NCBI GenBank assembly: GCA_023405815.1
Contig: JAEXXM010000019.1
Location: 8,329-72,328 of the forward strand
Direction: 5' to 3'
Source of the DNA: Pseudomonadota bacterium
Lineage (GTDB): Bacteria; Pseudomonadota; Alphaproteobacteria; Rhizobiales; Hyphomicrobiaceae
Length of the DNA stretch: 64,000 nucleotides
Position numbers and translations under genes: made by a program. The notes beneath the pieces were generated by a model, which was given only the letters and a program-made list of their open reading frames with translations, searched no databases and was not told where the DNA came from. Positions 1-8,224 of the stretch are shown piece by piece. How positions within the stretch are numbered: position 1 is the first letter of the stretch; every line of letters begins with the position of its first letter.

Positions 1-2
1 TG

Positions 3-512
3 GTCGATGAGAGCTGGCGCCCGGCGCCGCCGCTGAGGCTCTTGTGGCTGAACACCGGGATGCTCGTCCTCGCCAGCGCAGCGTTCCAATGGGCAAAGAT
101 CGGAATGGATCGCGCGGAAAGCTCGCCACTGTCGCGACCGCGAGCGATGAAACAGGTCAAGCGGGGGCTGCTCGCTGCCGGCGTGTTCGGATCTGCATTC
201 CTTGGCGGCCAGATCGTCGCCTGGTGGCAGCTCAACTCGATGCCTTCGTTCGACATCACGCATCCGGCCGTCGCCTTCTTCTGTTTGATCACCGGACTGC
301 ATGCATTGCACATGCTGGGCGGTTTGGTCGCCTGGGGTGCAACCGCGGCCAGCGCGGACGAGGCCGTTCACTTGGTTCGGTTGCGCCAGAGCGTAAGGCT
401 GTGCGCGATCTACTGGCACTACTTGCTGGCGGTATGGCTGGTTCTATTCGGCCTGCTGTTCTCGGGAGATGAAAATCTGGGGTTCTTGTTGGCGATTTGC
501 GGGCTCAAATAG
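3..512 (+). CDS. Heme-copper oxidase subunit III-like protein (5' partial)
   Basis: The frame is open at the left edge, so the N terminus lies outside the window. The visible 170 residues hold several membrane helices, with GLHALHMLGG in one and a C-terminal YWHYLLAVWLVLFGLLF helix. Both are typical of the COX3 family (subunit III of aa3/caa3-type oxidases), which scaffolds proton and oxygen access to subunit I in the inner membrane. A second, complete COX3 protein starts 15 bases downstream. Two consecutive COX3-type genes followed by a subunit IV gene is a recognised layout of alphaproteobacterial oxidase operons; subunits I and II would lie to the left. The family call is good, but which oxidase this is cannot be decided here. 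Confidence 0.8.
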   Translation, partial: VDESWRPAPPLRLLWLNTGMLVLASAAFQWAKIGMDRAESSPLSRPRAMKQVKRGLLAAGVFGSAFLGGQIVAWWQLNSMPSFDITHPAVAFFCLITGLHALHMLGGLVAWGATAASADEAVHLVRLRQSVRLCAIYWHYLLAVWLVLFGLLFSGDENLGFLLAICGLK

Positions 513-527
513 ATTGGGTGAAAGCTC

Positions 528-1238
528 ATGACAGATGTTGCCATGACAAATACCGGACGGCTCAAAGGCGTGCGCGGCATCGCTGCGGATTGGTCGTCTG
601 ACCAGCGGGCGTTCAAGAACGTTCCCTGGGGCAAGGCGATGATGTGGATCTTCCTCCTCAGCGACACGTTCGTCTTCAGCATCTTCCTGCTCGGCTACAT
701 GACGGTGCGGATGTCGACGCCGGTGCCGTGGCCCAATCCGAGCGAGGTCTTTGCGTTGGAGATAGGGGGGCAGCATATCCCGCTCATCCTGATCGCGATC
801 ATGACCTTCGTGCTCATCAGCTCGAGCGGCACGATGGCCATGGCCGTCAACTGCGGCTACCGCCGCTACCGGAGGGCCACTGCGATTTTGCTGGTGGTGA
901 CTGCGTTGCTCGGCGCCACATTCGTCAGCATGCAAGCCTTCGAGTGGACCAAGCTGATCACGGAAGGCGTCAGACCTTGGACCAACCCCTGGGGCGCGCC
1001 GCAGTTCGGATCGACCTTTTTCATGATCACGGGCTTCCATGGCACCCACGTCACGATCGGCGTGATCTTCCTATTGATCATTGCCCGCAAGGTTTGGCGG
1101 GGAGACTACGATCGGGGAGCGCCGGGCTTCTTCACCAGTAGGAAGGGCAACTACGAGAGCGTCGAAATCATGGGCCTCTACTGGCACTTCGTCGATCTCG
1201 TATGGGTCTTCATCTTTGCACTTTTCTATCTTTGGTAG
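528..1238 (+). CDS. coxC: Cytochrome c oxidase subunit III
   Basis: A 236-residue inner-membrane subunit of an aa3-type cytochrome c oxidase. Family hallmarks seen are the membrane-embedded Glu in SMQAFEWTKL, the GFHGTHVTIGV helix and the C-terminal YWHFVDLVWVFIFALFYLW helix. The N-terminal ~35 residues are hydrophilic. It lies between another COX3-like gene and the subunit IV gene, with gaps of 15 and 9 bases, so the three are almost certainly one transcript. The protein is full length for the family. Confidence 0.9.
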   Translation: MTDVAMTNTGRLKGVRGIAADWSSDQRAFKNVPWGKAMMWIFLLSDTFVFSIFLLGYMTVRMSTPVPWPNPSEVFALEIGGQHIPLILIAIMTFVLISSSGTMAMAVNCGYRRYRRATAILLVVTALLGATFVSMQAFEWTKLITEGVRPWTNPWGAPQFGSTFFMITGFHGTHVTIGVIFLLIIARKVWRGDYDRGAPGFFTSRKGNYESVEIMGLYWHFVDLVWVFIFALFYLW

Positions 1239-1247
1239 GAGGGAGCT

Positions 1248-1607
1248 ATGGCACAGGCAGAGGCACATGTCGGCTCAGAAGTCCCTGCTGTCGAGCACGA
1301 GGGACAAGAACATCCGATCAAGCTCTATCTCGTCGTGTGGGGATGGCTGTTCGTCCTCAGCACGTTCTCCTATCTCGTCGACTACTTTCACTTCCAGGGC
1401 TACCTGAGATGGTCGCTCATCCTCCTCTTCATGATTTTGAAGGCAGGACTGATCGTTGCGATCTTCATGCACATGGCGTGGGAGCGACTGGCGCTGACGT
1501 ACGCGATTTTGCTCCCGCCGGTCCTGGTCCTCGTGTTCGTGGCAATCATGGTGTTCGAGTCTGACTATGTGTTGGCGCTGCGCACGATGGCTTTCGGCCC
1601 TAGCTGA
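1248..1607 (+). CDS. Cytochrome c oxidase subunit IV (prokaryotic COX4_pro family)
   Basis: A 119-residue protein with three predicted membrane helices (about residues 24-44, 53-75 and 80-102). The middle helix contains ILKAGLIVAIFMHM, which matches the KAxLVxxFFMH-type signature of prokaryotic subunit IV (CtaF/CyoD-like) proteins. The role is assembly or stability of the oxidase in the inner membrane. A strong ribosome-binding site, GGAGGGAG, sits between the coxC stop and this ATG. It is the last gene of the oxidase operon, because the next gene is convergent with only 14 bases between the stops. Confidence 0.85.
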   Translation: MAQAEAHVGSEVPAVEHEGQEHPIKLYLVVWGWLFVLSTFSYLVDYFHFQGYLRWSLILLFMILKAGLIVAIFMHMAWERLALTYAILLPPVLVLVFVAIMVFESDYVLALRTMAFGPS

Positions 1608-1621
1608 TTGCGAATGCCGTC

Positions 1622-2230
1622 CTAGCCGACACGGGCGTGCGACATGTTCGCCATGCAAAAGAGCATGGGGATTGAGATGAGGGCATTTGCCCGCAAGAAG
1701 AGCATGGCTGCTCGCGCCGACGCGGATCTCTCTTTGGGAGTGGCGTCCACGATCCCGAGCGCTCTATCTTGATTTGGCCAGACGCCGAACCAGACGTTGA
1801 TCCACATGACGATCCCGAGCCACATGCCAATGCCCGTCGGCATGCTCCTGCCGTCGTCTGTCAGGCCCATCGCAAGGGCATGCCACAGATAGCCATTCGT
1901 CCATGCCAGGAGCAGACCTGTGGCCATCGTCGCCATCGCGCTCCAGCGGTACCACCACAGCGCGGCTGGCGCGATCACCTTGCCGATGGCTGGTCTTTGA
2001 TGATCAGGGATCTTGTCCATATTCGGCAGCTGGACAAAATTGAAATACCAGAGCAGGCCGATCCACATCGTGCCGCTCATCACATGCAGCCAGCGAAAGC
2101 AGGGTATCCACCATGCGCTGTCTAGCCCATCCCCCTCGCTGGATACGAGACGCATGAGGACACCGAGCAGAATTGCCAGCACAAAACCGACCGCGGCAGT
2201 GTTGCGCAAACTTGTAAGCATTGCGCCCAT
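1622..2230 (-). CDS. Urate oxidase N-terminal domain-like (PuuD-type) membrane protein
   Basis: A 202-residue multi-helix membrane protein. RWLHVMSGTMWIGLLWYFNF resembles the heme-binding-like helix of the Urate_ox_N domain (PF06181) found at the N terminus of the membrane urate hydroxylase PuuD. PuuD proper carries a C-terminal cytochrome c domain. None is present here, and no CxxCH occurs, so urate oxidation cannot be assumed. I chose the ATG at 2230 because GAGGAG lies six bases before it; the frame stays open upstream to 2284. It is the last gene of a minus-strand group with the 78-residue protein and DUF2189, and converges on the oxidase operon, which suggests a respiratory-membrane role (inference). 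Confidence 0.7.
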   Translation of the reverse strand: MGAMLTSLRNTAAVGFVLAILLGVLMRLVSSEGDGLDSAWWIPCFRWLHVMSGTMWIGLLWYFNFVQLPNMDKIPDHQRPAIGKVIAPAALWWYRWSAMATMATGLLLAWTNGYLWHALAMGLTDDGRSMPTGIGMWLGIVMWINVWFGVWPNQDRALGIVDATPKERSASARAAMLFLRANALISIPMLFCMANMSHARVG

Positions 2231-2339
2231 GTCGATCTCCTCGGGATGGAATCGCGGAAGATCCGGTGCAGCCATTTCGGGCAAAGGCCAATCGATGCCT
2301 ATGATCGAACGGCTGCGCTGAGTACGTGCATGAACCCCG

Positions 2340-2576
2340 TTACGCCGCGGGCGGCAGGAGCAGCATTATCGCGCCGATCGCGACGAGCAATAGACCTGGC
2401 CAATTTGCTTTCAAGCCGAGGAAACGCATGCCGCGGTGGCGCGGCTCGAGCGTGGGGGCGTCCTCGATGGGATCAATATGAGGATCGCTCATTCTGCCGC
2501 GATAGATGGCGGCTCCGGCCATATACACAATGCCGGTGAGAATGAGCAGGGCGCCGATCAACGGGATTGTCAGCAT
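2340..2576 (-). CDS. Small two-helix membrane protein, unknown function
   Basis: A 78-residue protein with a hydrophobic segment at each end (residues ~4-25 and ~58-75) and a short charged loop containing DPHIDPIEDAPTLEPRHRG. The loop could face the cytoplasm or periplasm. I do not recognise the family. It lies between the DUF2189 and Urate_ox_N-like genes on the same strand, with gaps of about 90 and 110 bases, so it may be co-transcribed. The upstream ribosome-binding signal (AAGGTGA) is moderate. Confidence 0.6.
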   Translation of the reverse strand: MLTIPLIGALLILTGIVYMAGAAIYRGRMSDPHIDPIEDAPTLEPRHRGMRFLGLKANWPGLLLVAIGAIMLLLPPAA

Positions 2577-2665
2577 TGCTTGTCACCTTGATGGGGGGCC
2601 GCTCCCACTACCGGTCCTTGCCTCGGCGAAGGGTAACGGCCCTAGGCGGCAACGCTGGCCGCCAG

Positions 2666-3586
2666 TCAGTGCCCTACTACCTTGCGGTAGAGATGCCATG
2701 TCGAATGTCCGAGCACCGGGAAAACGACGGCGAGACCGAAGAAAAGCGGCAAGGCTCCGAGAATGAGGGAGCCCGCAACTAAGAGGCCCCACACCGCCAT
2801 CGTCACCGGGTTATCGAGCACGGCGCGAACCGACGTCCGCACCGCCGTCGTGGCACTTACGTTCCGATCGACGAGCATCGGGAAGGACACCACGCCGGTA
2901 ACCAGCACCACGAGAGCGAAAATGAAGCCGACGCCGTTGCCGACAATAATCAGCTGCCTGCCGGCCGGGGTCGTCAGGACCTGCGTGACGAACTCCCCGA
3001 CGGAGCTTGGCACGGCACCTCCGAAAATCTGATTGTAAATGAGTTGGGCCGCCGCCAGCCAGGCGAAGAAGATAGCCATGAACGCCAGGCCCAGCCGCGC
3101 GATGGCACCGATCGATGGAGATTTCAGAACGTCCAGGGCGTGCCACGCGGAGGAATCGAGACCCTGTTCGCGGCGGCGGCTCAGCTCATATAGACCGACG
3201 GCAGCTAAGGGTCCGATCAGGGAGAAGCCGGCAACGAGCGGAAAGACCAGCGGCAGGACATCGTATCCAAACGAGAGCCTGAACAGAATGAGGCCGACAA
3301 CAGGATAGATTAAGACGAGGAAGACCGCGTGGCTGGGGATCGCCTTGAAATCCTCGATGCCCTTTCGCAGCGCATCTCTAAGGTCCGCCAATCCGATTGT
3401 GTTAATTGTCGGCTCGCCAGGCCTCCATATTGCAGACGCTGGCCATCGTAAGTCCACGCCCGGGTGGCTGTGGGCCTCGATGTGTGTCTGCGCTACTATG
3501 TTTTCTAGGGCCTGGGCAGCGGCGCGCTGCCTCTCCTCCGGCAAAACCCCGATCTTGGCGACGGCTTGTTCGAGGACGCTCATCAT
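2666..3586 (-). CDS. DUF2189 integral membrane protein
   Basis: The 306-residue product carries INTIGLADLRDALRKGIEDF at about residues 61-80, followed by five to six membrane helices, the arrangement of DUF2189 (PF09955) proteins. Their function is unknown, although they often sit near respiratory oxidase genes. The ATG at 3586 follows a GGAG signal, and the frame is open upstream to 3691. The first ~30 residues contain LEQAVAKIGVLPEERQRAAA, which is not part of DUF2189 and looks like the N-terminal helix pair of small antitoxin-like proteins. The family call is confident and the meaning of the N-terminal piece is open. Confidence 0.75.
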   Translation of the reverse strand: MMSVLEQAVAKIGVLPEERQRAAAQALENIVAQTHIEAHSHPGVDLRWPASAIWRPGEPTINTIGLADLRDALRKGIEDFKAIPSHAVFLVLIYPVVGLILFRLSFGYDVLPLVFPLVAGFSLIGPLAAVGLYELSRRREQGLDSSAWHALDVLKSPSIGAIARLGLAFMAIFFAWLAAAQLIYNQIFGGAVPSSVGEFVTQVLTTPAGRQLIIVGNGVGFIFALVVLVTGVVSFPMLVDRNVSATTAVRTSVRAVLDNPVTMAVWGLLVAGSLILGALPLFFGLAVVFPVLGHSTWHLYRKVVGH

Positions 3587-4203
3587 GACACCGCTCCGTT
3601 TCCGGTCGCGTGATGACGCAGCTCCAAGTCCGAATGTCGCTTCCATTCCAGAAATCGTTGCGCCGAGTGGAGGCCGCAGGCTCCATTTCACTCAGGCAAA
3701 CGTCCAGAGACGCGCCATCAAGCCAAAAGCGACTTTAACAAGTATACCAGATATACGTGGAGGTGGCCCGTCTGCGGCGCAACAGCGAAGAGGATAGCTT
3801 CGGAAATATTCGCCAACCAGCCTTGGAGAGTGAACCACGAATGTCGTTCAGATAAGCGCTGCTTGTAGGCGCCGGTAACGCAGCTTGCTGCCGAGCACAA
3901 GCCCGCAGCCGATGCCACGCGAAGCCATCTCTCGAAGAGCGTCGCGCCATCCATGCCTTGATCGTCCCCACGGTACGGGCTTGCGCCTTTCGAACCGGCT
4001 GTTCTGACACAAGAAGCCATTTTCAGGCGCCTTGAGAGTATGAACGAACCGTACGGCCTCTGGCCGTGCACCGTCTCCCCCTGCGCCTTGCGTTCGGCGG
4101 TAGCGCTGACCGGCAGGCGACCAATGACGCAGCGCCCTGGCGATGAGGCTGTACGTCATCCATGTCGACCGATAGGGCATCGAATGCGCCGCCGACAGAT
4201 GCG
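3587..4203. other. Gap of about 615 bp without a convincing gene
   Basis: Only short overlapping reading frames occur here, on both strands, with arginine/serine-rich translations and no recognisable domain. One minus-strand frame (4207 down to 3848) contains MTYSLIARALRHW, which resembles the start of DUF1028 proteins, but similarity stops there and no frame continues it. The segment nearest 3750 is richer in A+T. A promoter for the DUF2189 group and the end of the ser operon must lie here. I see no terminator hairpin. Confidence 0.4.
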
Positions 4204-4875
4204 TCAATCGTCGAAGTAGCCGAGGCTGATGAACTCGTCGAAGTTGTCAACGACGCAATCGGCCTTTGCTGTCACCGTTGGACGGTCGACGTTGCCGGCA
4301 TAAGCGATGAACTTCGTGACACGCCCCGTCTCGGTCATCTGCCAATCGGTGTAACCATCACCGATTACATAGATCTCACCGCTGAGATTGAGCGCGAGCA
4401 GCTGCTTTGACTTGCCGCCGCGCTGCGCAAGCGGGTTCTGGTGGTCATAGCCGACGATGCGGCCGTCAACATCGTAGACGAAAGTGTTGGCGAAGACATG
4501 CGCGCCGTCGATAGACAACTCCTTCACCACCGGCACGATGTAGTCCTTGAAGCCGTTGGAAATCACGTAGATGCGCTCGCGGTTGCGCTCGAAGAACGCT
4601 GCATTCGTCCGGAACGACGGAGTGATGCGTCCCTTGAGAGCAGTCGCAAGCGTCTCGACGTCCACGCGTCGTGCATCCAGCAGCGTCAACCTGCGCCGCA
4701 ATGATTCATCGATAGGCAGCTTGCCTTCCATGCCTAGATCGGTGATGCGCGCGATCTCGGCCGCGATCTCGACGCCACCCGGCCGGTCGGCCAAAGCGAG
4801 CGCAGCAAGCTCGTCCAAGGCTTCGACCTCGATTAGCGTGCTGTCGAAGTCAATGATCAGGTGTTTGTGGGTCAT
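4204..4875 (-). CDS. serB: Phosphoserine phosphatase-like HAD hydrolase
   Basis: A 223-residue soluble HAD-superfamily protein. Motif I is DFDSTL near residues 9-14 (nucleophile and acid Asp), motif II is ISNGF, motif III Lys lies in QRGGKSKQ, and motif IV is GDGYTDWQM. The protein is predicted to hydrolyse O-phospho-L-serine to L-serine. It is the third gene of serC-serA-serB, 21 bases after serA, which strongly supports the assignment. It lacks the N-terminal ACT-like regulatory region of E. coli SerB and is the short form. Confidence 0.88.
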   Translation of the reverse strand: MTHKHLIIDFDSTLIEVEALDELAALALADRPGGVEIAAEIARITDLGMEGKLPIDESLRRRLTLLDARRVDVETLATALKGRITPSFRTNAAFFERNRERIYVISNGFKDYIVPVVKELSIDGAHVFANTFVYDVDGRIVGYDHQNPLAQRGGKSKQLLALNLSGEIYVIGDGYTDWQMTETGRVTKFIAYAGNVDRPTVTAKADCVVDNFDEFISLGYFDD

Positions 4876-4896
4876 GATCGCGGAATTCGGCGTAGC

Positions 4897-6477
4897 CTAG
4901 AATGAGAGCCGCTTGGCCTCTGTCACATGCGGCAGATCCTTGACTTTCGCCAGCACGCTGTCGGGGATGGGCTCATCCAGCTCGATGAGCGCAATCGCCC
5001 GACCGCCGGGCTGGGAGCGGCCGAGATTGAATGTCGCGATATTCATAGCGGCCGCGCCGAGCGCCATTCCCAGAGCTCCGATGTAGCCGGGCTTGTCCTG
5101 GTTCTCGGTATAGAGCATGTGCAGGCCAAGCTCGGCTTCCATGTGAATGTCTCGTACCTGGATGAGCCTCGGTCGCCCGTCCGAGAACACCGTCCCCGCG
5201 ACTGCCCGCTCCTGCCTCTCAGTGCGCACGCATAGTCTGATGTAGGTCTCATAGGGGCCCTCCTGGCCGCGGCTCACTTCCTCGACCTGGATTCCCCGCG
5301 CCTTCGCGAGCGTCGGAGCAGAGACCATGTTGACCTGCGCCAGCAGCGGTTTCAGCACGCCGGAGAGCGCTGCCGCGGTCAGCGCCTTGGTGTTCATGTT
5401 GGCAACGGCGCCGGTGTACTCGATGCGCACGCCTTCCAGACCTGTCTCGATCAACTGACCGGCAAAGGAGCCGAGCTGCTCGGCCAACTTGGCGAACGGA
5501 AGCAGCTGCGGGCTTTCCTCGGCCGAGATCGAGGGAAAGTTGACGGCGTTGATAATGGCGCCGGACAAAAGGTAGTCTGCCATCTGCCCGGCGATCTGGA
5601 TGGCGACATTCTCCTGCGCCTCGCGGGTCGAGGCGCCGAGATGAGGCGTGCAGATGACGTTCTCTGCACCGAACAGGACATTCTCCTTGGCCGGCTCGAC
5701 CTCGTAGACGTCGATGGCGGCGCCGGCGACTTTCCCTGACTGCAGTGCATCGAAGAGGGCCTGCTCGTCGACCAGTCCGCCGCGCGCGCAGTTGATGATC
5801 CGCACGCCATCGCGCATCTGGTCTATGGCTTCGCGGCTGATGATGTTGCGCGTCTTCTCGGTGAGAGGTGTGTGCAGTGTGATGAAGTCTGCCCGCTGAA
5901 AAAGCGTATCCAGCTCCATCTTCTCCACGCCGAGCTCGACGGCGCGCTCGGGCGACAGGAAGGGATCGAAGGCGAGGACCTTCATCTTCAAGCCGTGCGC
6001 GCGGTCGGCGACTATGGAGCCAATATTGCCGCAGCCTATGATGCCGAGGCTCTTGCCGGTAATTTCCACTCCGACGAGCTCGGATTTCGCCCATTTGCCG
6101 GCCTTGGTCGTGGCATCGGCGCGCGGGATTTGCCGCGCCATTGCGAGCATGAGGGAGATGGCGTGCTCCGCCGTGGTGATGGCGTTGCCGTAAGGCGTGT
6201 TCATGACGATGATGCCGCGTGCGGTAGCCGCCTTCACATCGACGTTGTCCACGCCGATTCCGGCTCGGCCGATGACCTTCAGGCGCGCTGCTGCGGCAAT
6301 CACCTTCTCGGTCGCCTTGGTCGACGAGCGCACGGCGAGACCGTCGTAGTCTCCGATGATCTCGATCAGCTCGTCGCGGGTAAGACCCGTACGTACGTCG
6401 ACATCAATGCCGCGCGTGGCGAACACCTTGAGGGCGGCCTCGCTCAGCGCGTCGGCCACGAGTACCTTGGGTGTCAT
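4897..6477 (-). CDS. serA: D-3-phosphoglycerate dehydrogenase (long form)
   Basis: A 526-residue enzyme catalysing the first step of serine synthesis, 3-phosphoglycerate to 3-phosphohydroxypyruvate with NAD. The substrate-binding domain is followed by the Rossmann motif GIIGCGNIGS (around residue 146), catalytic Arg in NCARGGLVDE, and catalytic His in CTPHLGASTREAQ. Residues ~315-450 form the allosteric substrate-binding domain, and the C-terminal ~75 residues form an ACT domain that probably senses serine. This architecture is the long (type I) form. The start is well placed, with AAGGAAG before the ATG. It lies 60 bases after serC and 21 before serB. Confidence 0.96.
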   Translation of the reverse strand: MTPKVLVADALSEAALKVFATRGIDVDVRTGLTRDELIEIIGDYDGLAVRSSTKATEKVIAAAARLKVIGRAGIGVDNVDVKAATARGIIVMNTPYGNAITTAEHAISLMLAMARQIPRADATTKAGKWAKSELVGVEITGKSLGIIGCGNIGSIVADRAHGLKMKVLAFDPFLSPERAVELGVEKMELDTLFQRADFITLHTPLTEKTRNIISREAIDQMRDGVRIINCARGGLVDEQALFDALQSGKVAGAAIDVYEVEPAKENVLFGAENVICTPHLGASTREAQENVAIQIAGQMADYLLSGAIINAVNFPSISAEESPQLLPFAKLAEQLGSFAGQLIETGLEGVRIEYTGAVANMNTKALTAAALSGVLKPLLAQVNMVSAPTLAKARGIQVEEVSRGQEGPYETYIRLCVRTERQERAVAGTVFSDGRPRLIQVRDIHMEAELGLHMLYTENQDKPGYIGALGMALGAAAMNIATFNLGRSQPGGRAIALIELDEPIPDSVLAKVKDLPHVTEAKRLSF

Positions 6478-6537
6478 AGTTGACTTCCTTCTGTCGGCTG
6501 CCGGAGCGCTTTCAGGCAGTATCGAGATACGTTGCGC

Positions 6538-7719
6538 CTAGCTCTGTGCGGCGGTGGTCGCATCGCTGAATAGCGTGGAGAAGGCCCAGTCGAGCCAGGG
6601 CAGCAGAGCCTCGATATCCGCTGCCTCGACGGTAGCGCCACACCAGATGCGTAGACCCGGCGGCGCGTCGCGGTAGGCGCCGATATCAAAGGCAACACCC
6701 TCGTCCTCAAGCATCTTCACGATCTTGTTGGCGAAGGATGCCTGCTCGGGGACGGGACGCGATGTGATCGCTGTGTCGGTGATGCGCAGGCAAACGGAGG
6801 TGTTCGAGCGCGTTTGCAGGGTGCCGCCGAGGAAGTCGACCCATGGTGTGCGCGCGACCCAGTCGGTCACCAATTTGGCATTGCGGTCAGAGCGCGCGAT
6901 GAGGGCTTCGAGGCCGCCGACACTCTCCGCCCAAGCCAAGGTGTCGAGGTAGTCCTCAACGCACAGCATGGAGGGGGTATTGATCGTCGCTCCCTCGAAT
7001 ATTGCGGCGTCGAGCTTTCCCTTCTTGGTCAAGCGGAAAAGCTTCGGCAGGGGCCAGGGGGGCGTGTAATTCTCCAGACGCTCGACCGCGCGCGGCGAAA
7101 GAATGAGCATGCCGTGCGCGGCTTCACCGCCCAGCACCTTTTGCCACGAGTACGTGACCACATCGAGCTTTGCCCAGTCGAGCGGCTGGGCGAAGACTGC
7201 CGAGGTCGCGTCGCAAATGGTCAGTCCCCGACGATCCGCCGCGATCCAATCGGCGTTCGGTACGCGTATACCCGACGTGGTCCCGTTCCAGGTGAAGACG
7301 ACATCGCGATTGCAGTCCGCCGCGGCAAGATCGGGCAACGCTCCGTAGGGAGCCTCCATGACGCGCACGTCATCGAGCTTCAGTTGCCGGGTGATGTCGA
7401 TGATCCAGTCTTTGCCGAAGGCTTCCCAGGCGAGGACATCGACGCCACGCGCGCCCAGGAGCGACCAAAGCGCCATCTCGACCGCCCCGGTATCGGAAGC
7501 AGGAACAATGGCGACAAGATAGCCGTCAGGCAGCTTGAGGAGCGCGCGCGTCCTGTCGATGGCGAGCTTGAGCTTGGCCTTGCCCGCTGCGGAGCGGTGT
7601 GAGCGGCCGAGTAGCGCGTGGTCGAGGTTGTTGATCGACCAGCCAGGGCGCTTTGCGCAGGGCCCGGAAGAGAAGAAAGGATTTCGCGGCCGCGTGTGCG
7701 GCCGTTGGATTGCTGTCAT
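6538..7719 (-). CDS. serC: Phosphoserine aminotransferase
   Basis: A 393-residue class V, PLP-dependent aminotransferase of the alphaproteobacterial/Methanosarcina type. The N-terminal NPFFSSGPCAKRPGW segment and the PLP lysine in YSWQKVLGGEAAHG are characteristic. The enzyme converts 3-phosphohydroxypyruvate and glutamate to O-phosphoserine and 2-oxoglutarate. It is the first gene of the serC-serA-serB operon and is transcribed away from the glycine-cleavage operon. The shared intergenic region is 505 bases long. GGAAGGA precedes the ATG. Confidence 0.94.
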   Translation of the reverse strand: MTAIQRPHTRPRNPFFSSGPCAKRPGWSINNLDHALLGRSHRSAAGKAKLKLAIDRTRALLKLPDGYLVAIVPASDTGAVEMALWSLLGARGVDVLAWEAFGKDWIIDITRQLKLDDVRVMEAPYGALPDLAAADCNRDVVFTWNGTTSGIRVPNADWIAADRRGLTICDATSAVFAQPLDWAKLDVVTYSWQKVLGGEAAHGMLILSPRAVERLENYTPPWPLPKLFRLTKKGKLDAAIFEGATINTPSMLCVEDYLDTLAWAESVGGLEALIARSDRNAKLVTDWVARTPWVDFLGGTLQTRSNTSVCLRITDTAITSRPVPEQASFANKIVKMLEDEGVAFDIGAYRDAPPGLRIWCGATVEAADIEALLPWLDWAFSTLFSDATTAAQS

Positions 7720-7933
7720 GTCGCTCTATCCTTCCAGATAGATGCCCCTCGTTGGGGAGGGGTGGCCCATTTCGGGCGTACGCAGGCGGCACGGCGAAGT
7801 CAAGCTGGCCGTTAGTCGAACTGATGCGTGTGTGCCTGCACATGATGACGATCGCATGGGTTTGACCGAGGCTGCGGGTAAGACGCGTCGCGCATCGCTG
7901 GTGCTCACAATGTCAACAAGACGTAAATGGGGA

Positions 7934-7962
7934 TTGACCGGCCAGGCGGCGCACACCATTTT
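7934..7962 (+). promoter_or_regulatory. Candidate promoter of the riboswitch-gcv transcript
   Basis: TTGACC (7934-7939) and CATTTT (7957-7962) are spaced by 17 bases. Initiation would fall near 7970, about 15 bases before the first glycine aptamer. The -35 element is good and the -10 element is poor, so this rests mainly on position. Confidence 0.35.
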
Positions 7963-7983
7963 CGGATTGTCAGTAGACGGCTT

Positions 7984-8175
7984 GTGGGAGAGTCCGGAGG
8001 ACCTTCCTCCGGCGCCGAAGGAGCAACCGCCCCGGAAACTCTCAGGCAAAAGGACCGCAAGCCAATGACGCTCTGGAAAGCAGCCGGACCAGCGCCGGCT
8101 CACCGAAGAGGATAAGGCGTTCCATCGGGTCTCCCGCGGCCACGCCCAATCTTTCAGGTTTCAGGACAGAGGGGG
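7984..8175 (+). promoter_or_regulatory. Tandem glycine riboswitch (two aptamers)
   Basis: Two consecutive glycine-aptamer cores are visible. Aptamer 1 closes with GAGAGT (7988-7993) pairing to ACTCTC (8038-8043) and contains GCGCCGAAGGAGCAA and CTCTCAGGCAAAAGGACC. Aptamer 2 closes with CTCTG (8071-8075) pairing to CAGAG (8167-8171) and contains CACCGAAGAGGATAAGGCG and TTTCAGGTTTCAGGACAG. These are the conserved glycine-binding bulge sequences of the gcvT riboswitch class. It precedes gcvT by about 50 bases, as expected for glycine-dependent activation of glycine cleavage. Confidence 0.95.
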
Positions 8176-8219
8176 CTCGTGCTGGCGCACCGGAACGTGC
8201 GCGAATGAGCCAAGGAGCC
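8171..8219 (+). promoter_or_regulatory. Candidate expression platform of the glycine riboswitch
   Basis: Immediately after aptamer 2, GGCTC (8174-8178) can pair with GAGCC at 8207-8211. Alternatively it can pair with GAGCC at 8215-8219, which includes part of the AAGGAG ribosome-binding site of gcvT (8212-8217). A perfect hairpin GCGCAC-CGGAAC-GTGCGC lies between them (8185-8202). No run of T follows, so control of translation start rather than termination is likely. Confidence 0.45.
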
Positions 8220-8224
8220 TCTGC

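Noticed and set aside
3848..4160. A DUF1028-like pseudogene starting MTYSLIAR on the minus strand
   Set aside because: Similarity stops after eight residues, and no frame continues the domain even when frameshifts are allowed.
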